This document shows, in pieces, positions 34,863 through 41,123 of a stretch of DNA of 46,185 bases; the stretch's first letter is position 1; each line of letters starts with the position of its first letter. Origin of the DNA: JBIQJD01 sp044507695 (lineage in GTDB: Bacteria; Bacteroidota; Ignavibacteria; Ignavibacteriales; Ignavibacteriaceae); the NCBI GenBank assembly GCA_044507695.1, contig JBIQJD010000020.1:1-46185 (forward strand). Reading direction: 5' to 3'. A program made the position numbers and the translations under genes. The notes beneath the pieces were generated by a model that made no database searches, had not been told where the DNA came from, and was given only the letters and a program-made list of their open reading frames with translations.

Positions 34863-35621
34863 ATGAAAATCACTGAATATATAGCGAATTCCATAGATAG
34901 ACTGCCCAAAGGTTATGTTTTCACCTATGCAGATTTTATAAACAAGGTGAATGGCATTGAAGCGCAGCGGAAATCCCGACCTGTCGGGAAGGAAGCTGTC
35001 ATTAAAACCCTTAATCGTTTGGCTGCTTCGGGTAAAATAGCTAAGCTTTCAAAGGGTAAATACTATAAACCGGAAAAATCTGCCTTCGGCAAATTACAGC
35101 CAAACCGCTATCAGATCGTAAAGGACCTGTTAGAGGAAGATGGTAAAATTACCGGCTATCTAACCGGTTACAGCATTTATAACCAGTTGGGATTAACCAC
35201 GCAAGTAAGCAATATAATTCAGATCGGCAAAAATACTGTACGTCCCGGATTAAGAAGAGCGGGTTACAAAATATCTTTTGTCCTGCAAAAAAACATTATA
35301 ACAAAAGAGAACATCCCTTTACTTCAAATCCTGGATTCAATTCGTTACATCAAAAAAATTCCCGATACCACTATTAGCGCTGCCTGTAAAAGATTAATAG
35401 AAATCATAAAAGAATTATCCAAAGATAATAAAGCCACTTTAGTTCGGCTCGCATTAAAATATCCACCCGCAGCAAGAGCACTACTCGGAGCTATCTTAGA
35501 AGAAATAGGAAATCGTTCTTTGACGAAACCTCTTTCGAAATCCCTAAATCCTATAACAACTTATAATTTATCCGGTGCGGAAAAAGTTCTTTCATCAGTA
35601 GATAAATGGAACATTAAATGA
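34863..35621 (+). CDS. abiEi: AbiEi-like antitoxin (DUF6088-type)
   Basis: The 252-aa protein begins MKITEYIANSIDRLPKGYVFTYADF, an N-terminal winged-helix of the type found in AbiEi/DUF6088 antitoxins, followed by LKQ-like RLAASGKIAKLSKGKYYKPE and the GYLTGYSIYNQLGLTTQVSN region. It should repress its own promoter and counteract the nucleotidyltransferase toxin encoded next. A short palindrome (34975-34988) is read in frame as SRPVG within the wing. The stop overlaps the toxin start by 4 bp. Confidence 0.85.
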   Translation: MKITEYIANSIDRLPKGYVFTYADFINKVNGIEAQRKSRPVGKEAVIKTLNRLAASGKIAKLSKGKYYKPEKSAFGKLQPNRYQIVKDLLEEDGKITGYLTGYSIYNQLGLTTQVSNIIQIGKNTVRPGLRRAGYKISFVLQKNIITKENIPLLQILDSIRYIKKIPDTTISAACKRLIEIIKELSKDNKATLVRLALKYPPAARALLGAILEEIGNRSLTKPLSKSLNPITTYNLSGAEKVLSSVDKWNIK

Positions 35622-36565
35622 CATTACACACTGCGGATACAAAAACTTTCAGCGATGCAATTAGGGCAGCTTCAGAGCATTTGAGTATTAATCCGGTGTT
35701 TGTAGGAAAAGATTACTGGATAACTCTTGTTTTAAACAGATTATCCAAAACGAAATTTGTAAATGAAACAGTATTTAAGGGTGGCACATCACTATCCAAA
35801 GGTTTTGGATTAATCAATCGTTTCTCAGAAGATGTAGATATTGCAATAATTAATGCTTCAGATAAAACTGGTAATGTAGTCAAGAATATAATTAGAACAG
35901 TTGAGAAAGAAATAACCAAAGAACTTACTGAAGTAAATCTTGAAGGAGTAACCAGCAAAGGTTCAAGGTTTCGAAAATCAGTCTTTGAATATCCGAGCAT
36001 AGATAAACAGTATAAGAATAATCGTTTAATAGTTGAGATAAACTCATTTGCTAATCCATTCCCTTATCAGCAATGCACAATAAAAAGTTTTATATATGAT
36101 TTTCTTAAAGCGACTAACAATGAAAAGTATATTGAAGAATACGAATTACAACCCTTCACAATAAATGTTTTAAAAAAAGAACAAACCTTACTTGAGAAAT
36201 TAATTTCTCTAATAAGATTTTCATTTGAAGAAGATTCAGTCCAAAGCATCTCAACAAAAATCAGACACTTTTATGATTTATATTATTTGATGAACGATAC
36301 GGAATGTGCTGAATTTATCAAATCAAGAGATTTCAAAAAGCGGTTTCTCGAAATATTAGAACACGACAAAGAAATATTTGACGAGCCCGAAAACTGGCAG
36401 TCAAAACAATTAAATGAATCACCACTGATAATTGATTTTGCAAACACTTGGCAGCAGTTGAAAGAAACATATAAAACAGAACTTTCAGCACTTGCATTTA
36501 ATGAAATACCTGGTGAAGAAAAAGTATCCGGCAGTCTTAAGGAGTTATTTAAATTGATTCAATGA
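35618..36565 (+). CDS. abiEii: AbiEii-like nucleotidyltransferase toxin
   Basis: At 315 aa it shows the AbiEii/MenT signature: FKGGTSLSKGFGLINRFSEDVDIAI (~52-77), where GGTSLSKG and the DVD acidic pair form the nucleotidyltransferase site. The HFYDLYYLM motif near residue 215 is also typical. Family members block tRNA by adding nucleotides to its 3' end. It is coupled to the AbiEi-like gene (35618-35621), making a type IV-style pair used in phage exclusion and element maintenance. In an element that holds the cell's replacement tRNA-Arg, it would further punish loss. Confidence 0.9.
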   Translation: MTLHTADTKTFSDAIRAASEHLSINPVFVGKDYWITLVLNRLSKTKFVNETVFKGGTSLSKGFGLINRFSEDVDIAIINASDKTGNVVKNIIRTVEKEITKELTEVNLEGVTSKGSRFRKSVFEYPSIDKQYKNNRLIVEINSFANPFPYQQCTIKSFIYDFLKATNNEKYIEEYELQPFTINVLKKEQTLLEKLISLIRFSFEEDSVQSISTKIRHFYDLYYLMNDTECAEFIKSRDFKKRFLEILEHDKEIFDEPENWQSKQLNESPLIIDFANTWQQLKETYKTELSALAFNEIPGEEKVSGSLKELFKLIQ

Positions 36566-37759
36566 CATCACAAAGGAGCCAATACGTTTATTCTGGAAAA
36601 TTTTTACAAATAATCCGCTTATCTTGGAAAATTTTTACAATCTTACCTTAAAATTGCTTTCTTTTTGGAAGATTTTTCAAAATGCATAATCTAATCGGGC
36701 TGTGTGTTTTGTTTACCCGACTCTGACGTGGCCTGCCCGCCGAATAGGCGGGACAAAACACTATTCAGCAAGTTTCAAAAACTTTACATTCGCTCCGGTC
36801 TCGGCTGACAGCTTTTGCATTTAGCTGAAGCCTGCCCCGCTTTTTTGCGGGGTCACTCATCCGCTCCATTTCATTTCGTGACAGCTTCGCTGCAAGATTA
36901 TTTTTATATTTCGTTCAGCAGTCACAGATTTTTACTACTTTTTTATTTCGGTCTGTGACTGCTTCACTCAATTTATTTATTGCAGTTACGCTGACACTTC
37001 ATTCCATTCCGCTACTTCGATTCATTCAGCTAAAAGCGATGTTTGCTAAATAATCCCGCTTGAAGCGGGAATATTTTGATCGCAAACAAAAAGCTTGCTC
37101 GCCTTCACTCATTTAGTTTTTATAAAATTGCTTCATAATCCCATTGAATGGGATTCAGCCCTCTTATCCACTCCTGAGGAAGTACATTACAGTCTTTTCA
37201 TAATATGAGTTGACTCAGTTCATCTGACCATTAGCAGCCAGATTTACATAAGAAACATTATGCAACTAACTAAGTAATTCTAACTGATGCTTTGTAGTTC
37301 TATCGAAGTCTCATAATGTTGGCTTATGTAAACTCGGCACGAATCCTAATCAGTTCATCATCGCTCATTCCGGGTGGCTCGTACCTCGTCACACCCTTCA
37401 TTCACTTTCATTAGTGAACCCAAGTAAAACCTGAACATTTCATCCTGTCAGCTTATTGTCAGTAAACATCGCTCATTACGGCGGCTCGTTCCTCGACACG
37501 CCTTCATTCAGCTTACATTGGTGAGAAGAGTTGGACACTTTGGACACAATTAATCCCACTTTTCATTTGCGATTTAAAACTCTCAATATTTCCGTCCATT
37601 CCGTCCAAACAAAATTTTAGCTGCGTAAATCAGTTCAATCTGTGTCATCTGCGTTCTATCCTTTCCAATGTCAAACAAAAGCAAAACAAACATAAACATT
37701 GAACGTTGTCTCTTTCACACTCAATCAATAATTTTTTTATAAAAGAAATTGCGAAGTTT
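36566..37759. other. 1.2-kb non-coding stretch rich in hairpins
   Basis: No convincing gene on either strand. It holds direct repeats of TGGAAAATTTTTACAA type (36594, 36625, diverged at 36666), a hairpin with GTGTTTTGT / ACAAAACAC arms around a GC-rich palindrome (~36703-36762), further palindromes at 36830-36853 and 37053-37070, and an imperfect 90-bp inverted repeat (37243-37332). A segment of CATCGCTCATT...GGCTCGT...CCTCG is repeated near 37357 and 37467. It could hold an origin, structured RNAs, or debris of miniature repeats. Confidence 0.6.
37243..37332. repeat. imperfect 90-bp inverted repeat
   Basis: TTTACATAAG (37243-37252) pairs with CTTATGTAAA (37323-37332), and CATTATG (37256-37262) with CATAATG (37312-37318), with a 3/4-base internal loop. 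The ~49-base apical region shows no strong pairing. Confidence 0.75.
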
Positions 37760-38352
37760 ATGTTTATCATTCCATCAAATACTTTTCGTTTAACCTTAAT
37801 AATCTTCATTCTGCTTTTACTTCTTTCCGGTACCAGCAACTGCCAGTCGCAGCGAAGCGAAGATCCCGGCTTATCTGGATATCAGCAATACTATCCATAC
37901 AATTATTCTATCAAAAGAACAGTAGCTCGTGTAATAGATGGTGACACTTTTGTTTTAACAGATTCTCAACGTGTAAGAATGTTAGGCATTGATACACCGG
38001 AACTTGTAATGAATGGCAAACCTGCTGAATCTTTCTCTGATTCTGCTCATAATTTTACCAAGTCCTTAATTGATGGTAAGATTATCAAACTTACATTTGC
38101 CTGCCCGTCCGAAGCGGAGCGAAGGCGGGATGGAAAAGCATTCGACATCTTTGGAAGATTACTTGCATACGTTTGGCTAACAGCCACGAATGGAAAGATT
38201 CTCTTTTCATTCAAGCAGAATTATTGAAGAAGGGCTATGCAAGAATCAGCTACTACAACAAAGATAAGCTTTACTATCACATCTTCTATAATCTCAGAAG
38301 AACAGCAATCCGAAATAAACTCGGTATCTGGTCCTCAATAGGAGAAGAATAA
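37760..38352 (+). pseudogene. secreted thermonuclease-like (SNase) protein, frameshifted
   Basis: From the ATG at 37760 a signal peptide (MFIIPSNTFRLTLIIFILLL) leads into a staphylococcal-nuclease fold: VARVIDGDTFVLTDSQRVRMLGIDTPEL. The frame ends at 38227 after an unrelated tail. A second frame resumes the family sequence (KDSLFIQAELLKKGYARISYYNK ... NKLGIWSS) and ends at the TAA 38350-38352. The shift lies around 38180-38200. A palindrome at 38101-38138 is read in frame as CPSEAERRRDG. The break inactivates the C-terminal half; a sequencing error is possible. Confidence 0.8.
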
Positions 38353-38353
38353 A

Positions 38354-38566
38354 TTGAAAAAGTATTTCTCATATTTTTCTATTCCTACTTTTAACATTGG
38401 GATTTGCGCTTATGCTCAAATACCTTCTTTGGGATTTATAGAAGAAATCTTCAAGCTGCTTCTGTTAATAGTAACTTTTATTTTTACTGTCGTAAAAATC
38501 TATCTGATAATTCTTAACGAAGTTAAATCCAGAAAGAATAATCAAGTCAATAAAGAAATTGAATAG
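38354..38566 (+). CDS. small membrane protein, 70 aa, TTG start
   Basis: AGGAGAAG at 38339-38346 is well placed for the TTG at 38354, two bases after the nuclease stop. The product has a hydrophobic helix (EEIFKLLLLIVTFIFTVVKIYLII) and a short basic tail. No family recognised; possibly a holin-like or pilot membrane protein of the element. The next small ORF overlaps its stop. Confidence 0.45.
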   Translation: MKKYFSYFSIPTFNIGICAYAQIPSLGFIEEIFKLLLLIVTFIFTVVKIYLIILNEVKSRKNNQVNKEIE

Positions 38567-38837
38567 AGCGTTGTTTACAATTAATGAACATATTGAGTTA
38601 CAAGAAATTGCTTCATCAGAAGTATTCCAAAAACTCCGTTCGTTAAAACTCATTGATGAAACAGAACTTCGCAACCTTAAAATCAGAAATGAGTACAAAG
38701 AACTTCGCAATAGTTTTACAGCTTCTACTTCCATTCAAATCTTAAGTGAAAAATATTCTCTTTCCGATTCAACTTTGAATAATATTCTTTTCAGAAAAAG
38801 AATTCTGAAACTAAAACTTCCTGTCGTTTTTTCTTAA
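38559..38837 (+). CDS. small HTH-like protein, 92 aa
   Basis: Overlaps the previous ORF and uses a TTG start without a clear Shine-Dalgarno. The C-terminal part SIQILSEKYSLSDSTLNNILFRKR resembles a sigma-region-4/HTH DNA-binding motif. It may be a small regulator for the genes that follow. Low confidence. Confidence 0.45.
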   Translation: MNRALFTINEHIELQEIASSEVFQKLRSLKLIDETELRNLKIRNEYKELRNSFTASTSIQILSEKYSLSDSTLNNILFRKRILKLKLPVVFS

Positions 38838-39097
38838 TACTCTTTTTCCCACTTAATCAATCAGCCAGTCAGCCAATCTTTGAATCTTTTAATCCTGCAA
38901 TTTTGTAACCCTTTGTCCACAATCTAATGACGGCGAAGCCGAATGACAGCGAAGCGAATGACTACTGATTTACCACCGTCTATCCAGTCTATAACCAGTC
39001 TCTAAATAGTCTCACTGTCAAATCTATACAGTGAAAAACTTCACCATCTTTTTTAGAATTACACCAAGAATTTTCATTAAACATAAGAGGTATCAAA
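38838..39097. other. 260-bp leader before the DUF6266-like gene
   Basis: Contains a repeat motif TAATGACGGCGAAGCCGAATGAC (first part at ~38926) also present at ~17971, repeated AGTCT units (38990-39012), and a 7-bp inverted repeat TCACTGT/ACAGTGA (39012-39018, 39028-39034) that could be an operator. Confidence 0.5.
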
Positions 39098-39781
39098 ATG
39101 GCTATAGTAAAAGGTTCAGTAATTGGAAATTTAAGTGGTAAGCTTGGTAACCTTGCTGCCCGAACTGTTAAGGGTAGAACTATACTTGCTTCAAGACCTG
39201 CCAGCTTTAATGCAAGTCAAGATCCTGCGGTTGTTGAAATCAGAAAGAAATTTTCTGTAACCGGCAATTTCGTTAAGGTTCTTCTTTCGCTTCCTTCTTT
39301 ATACACCATATGGAAGAAAGTGAAATCATTTCGTTTATCGGTCTTTAATTATGCTTTCAAGAATAACTTCGCTTTTTCCTCAACAGAAAAGCCAACTGAT
39401 CAGAACATTTTAACACCTGGTGGATTCGCACTTCCAGTGCAAGAAGCCACAGTTGAAGCCGATAATGTCTCTGTAGAGCTTTTGGCTCTTAATTCTGCTT
39501 CTGTATTCACTCCGGAAGAAGTGAATCTTTCAGCAAATGGTGTGCTGTGTTACTTCAATCCTATCAGTCCTGAGGATCCGGCATATCAAGTTACTTCAAT
39601 CAATTCCGAATTGGCTGGTTATGATTTCACTCAGCCATCCACAGTTGACATTCCATTGAATGTGTTACAGCAAGCAGTAGCAGCTAAATACCAGAACTCA
39701 ATTTTGTTCTTTATTGTTGCTTCCAAAGACGCTGAAGGTAAGATTGTTCAGTATTCGGCAACTTATACTAAAAACAGCTAA
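39098..39781 (+). CDS. DUF6266-like protein, 227 aa
   Basis: The opening MAIVKGSVIGNLSGKLGNLA and the following RTVKGRTILASRPASFNAS match the pattern of the Bacteroidota DUF6266 family (Ser-Gly-Lys-x-Gly-Asn near the start, then an R/S-rich P segment). It is followed by a beta-rich domain; no signal peptide, no membrane helix. The function is unknown. The gene has a good Shine-Dalgarno (AAGAGGT), its own leader and a terminator, so it is a separately expressed gene of the element; a structural or DNA-packaging role is only a guess. Confidence 0.65.
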   Translation: MAIVKGSVIGNLSGKLGNLAARTVKGRTILASRPASFNASQDPAVVEIRKKFSVTGNFVKVLLSLPSLYTIWKKVKSFRLSVFNYAFKNNFAFSSTEKPTDQNILTPGGFALPVQEATVEADNVSVELLALNSASVFTPEEVNLSANGVLCYFNPISPEDPAYQVTSINSELAGYDFTQPSTVDIPLNVLQQAVAAKYQNSILFFIVASKDAEGKIVQYSATYTKNS

Positions 39782-39811
39782 CCTTTAGTAACAACAATCC
39801 TTCCAGAAGCC

Positions 39812-39836
39812 TCGAGTAATCGGGGCTTTTTTATTA
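39812..39836 (+). terminator. terminator after the DUF6266-like gene
   Basis: A GAAGCCTCG / CGGGGCTT stem with a short loop is followed by TTTTTTATT. Confidence 0.7.
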
Positions 39837-39937
39837 TCAATTACTCATTGTGTTTGCAGTTCTTTCTATCCTTCGCCCTTTATTTCATCATTTCGCTTAG
39901 TGACTCCTATCGGAGACACACGCTTCATTCTTCATAA

Positions 39938-40206
39938 AAGGCTCTCAATAAACTTAACATTATCATCAAAGGAAATGTAGCTGTTTCCCTTCGGTCAACA
40001 ACTACAGAGAGATTATCACAGCACATTTGAAATCCTTTCATTCACTTCGCCCTATTTCCTTCATTTCGCTGTACTACATTTCGTCGCTTTGCTATCGCAA
40101 AACTAAACTCCATTTCGTTCAGCTTCATTTCGTCAATAAGGCTCTCATTTAATTTTACCTTTAGCGTCAATTGAGTGTAGCTGTGTCGCTATCGCTCCAC
40201 AACTAC
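39938..40206. repeat. pair of diverged repeats 200 bp apart, each with a conserved hairpin
   Basis: AAGGCTCTCA occurs at 39938 and 40138. GTAGCTGT begins at 39977 and 40177. Each copy forms a 9-bp stem: GTAGCTGTT/AACAACTAC and GTAGCTGTG/CACAACTAC. The last pair changes T-A to G-C, keeping pairing. Confidence 0.7.
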
Positions 40207-40294
40207 CAGAGGTAGTCATCTTAACATTTTATTTCTTTCTCTCTTCTCATTTAATCTTCTGTCGTTATATAAATGGAAAAGAAATAAGAAAACC

Positions 40295-40503
40295 TTTTGC
40301 CCCCTTTGAACAATTTGCTATAAGGCGTTCCAATCTTTTCCTTATTCATTCTCATTACATTCTCAGTCCCATCTGACCTGGCAAGGCAAAAAATACCAGC
40401 CATATTTTATCTTATTCGCTTCGCTATTGATAATTGTAATCGGCAGTCTTTTTCGCCTTGCCTTCCTCAGTAAATCAAAAAAGAGGTTGGTAAGGGGGCA
40501 AAA
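40295..40503. ncRNA. nested long-range inverted repeats; candidate structured RNA or leader
   Basis: TTTTGCCCCCT (40295-40305) pairs perfectly with AGGGGGCAAAA (40493-40503). Nested inside, GGCAAGGC (40380-40387) pairs with GCCTTGCC (40455-40462), extended by AAAAA/TTTTT after one mismatch. The ~209-base structure ends 52 bases before a small ORF with a Shine-Dalgarno. Confidence 0.5.
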
Positions 40504-40554
40504 TGTTTTTTTCGGGGCAGTGTGCTCCGGTCAATCTAAACTGAAAGGTATCCT

Positions 40555-40701
40555 ATGAATGAGAAGTCTTTACTTATGCAAGTGCACCGGCAGCTTGTTA
40601 AAAGCGGTTTATATTTTCTTGCTCAAGTTTTATTTCAACATCTTAGCGGTGTGAAAGAAAATAAAGAAGTAGCTCAGTTTATCCTTAGCATTTATCAATA
40701 A
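40555..40701 (+). CDS. small ORF, 48 aa
   Basis: ATG at 40555 preceded by AAAGG. The product MNEKSLLMQVHRQLVKSGLY... is a short amphipathic, helix-prone protein with no known family. It follows the nested inverted repeats and lies inside the right end of the element. It may be real, given the well-spaced Shine-Dalgarno, but is too short to be certain. Confidence 0.4.
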   Translation: MNEKSLLMQVHRQLVKSGLYFLAQVLFQHLSGVKENKEVAQFILSIYQ

Positions 40702-40857
40702 TTTTTTTCTTATTTTTCGTTTAAAGTTCAAAGCCGAATGGAAGCAACAATTTATTTATCGAACACTCACAAAGTTTTAATGGAACGGCAGCCAAGAACT
40801 TTCTTTGATGGTGTGTTCAAAAAATATTGCAGTGTATTGTGTTTGTTGTATGGAAAA

Positions 40858-40892
40858 GTACATACAAAAAGTACATACAAGTACATACAAAA
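40858..40892 (+). repeat. right arm-type iterons (GTACATACAAAA)
   Basis: Three direct copies at 40858-40869, 40871-40880 and 40881-40892, matching the left set near 5749. A TCATCGGGATTC motif follows (40902 on); a similar TCATCGGGAATTC borders the left core. Confidence 0.8.
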
Positions 40893-40919
40893 TCTGAAAA
40901 GTCATCGGGATTCCCAAAC

Positions 40920-40958
40920 AAAAAAAGCCCGAATTCTAAACGAAATCGAGCTTTTTTC
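40920..40958. terminator. bidirectional terminator at the right end
   Basis: AAAAAAGCCCG and CGAGCTTTTTT pair with one mismatch. It would stop transcripts leaving the element, and transcripts entering from the still-active host tRNA promoter. Confidence 0.65.
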
Positions 40959-40976
40959 AGTAATTTTTGACTACAC

Positions 40977-40995
40977 ACCTTCTGATCCGTAGTCA
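40977..40995. other. attR core (19-bp direct repeat)
   Basis: Identical to 5685-5703. The two copies bound an element of about 35.3 kb. Confidence 0.9.
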
Positions 40996-41024
40996 GATGC
41001 TCTATCCAATTGAGCTACGGGTGC
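40977..41024 (-). pseudogene. 5' portion of split tRNA-Arg(ACG), at the right element junction
   Basis: From 41024 the minus strand reads acceptor GCACCCG, D-arm GCTC/GAGC, and an anticodon arm TCTGA-CTACGGA-TCAGA. It then leaves the tRNA: the following bases (GTGTAGTCAAAAATT) form no T-arm and no acceptor complement. Its 3' half is 35 kb away at 5659-5703. Confidence 0.9.
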
Positions 41025-41066
41025 ATCGTATTTAATAAGTGATCAAAAATTAACAAATTTGAGGTG

Positions 41067-41097
41067 TAAATATAGTGCAAAAAAGAAAGTTTTACAA
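41067..41097 (-). promoter_or_regulatory. promoter of the split host tRNA-Arg
   Basis: Minus-strand TTG (41097-41095), a 20-bp spacer, and TATATTTA (41074-41067). The spacer closely matches that of the element tRNA promoter. The 5' fragment is probably still transcribed. Confidence 0.7.
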
Positions 41098-41123
41098 TGA
41101 GTTATTCAAGAGCTGCAAAGCTT

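Noticed and set aside
37243..37332. An integron attC-like site
   Set aside because: The inverted repeat has some shape similarity, but the core GTTRRRY motif is not met and there is no integron integrase.
37760..38352. Programmed frameshift in the nuclease gene
   Set aside because: No slippery heptamer or downstream pseudoknot was recognised near the shift; simple decay or an error is more likely.
40738..40992. 84-aa ORF at the right end
   Set aside because: It runs through the iterons, terminator and att core, with composition driven by these repeats.
5685..40995. Calling the element an ICE
   Set aside because: No relaxase, coupling protein or type IV secretion genes are visible.
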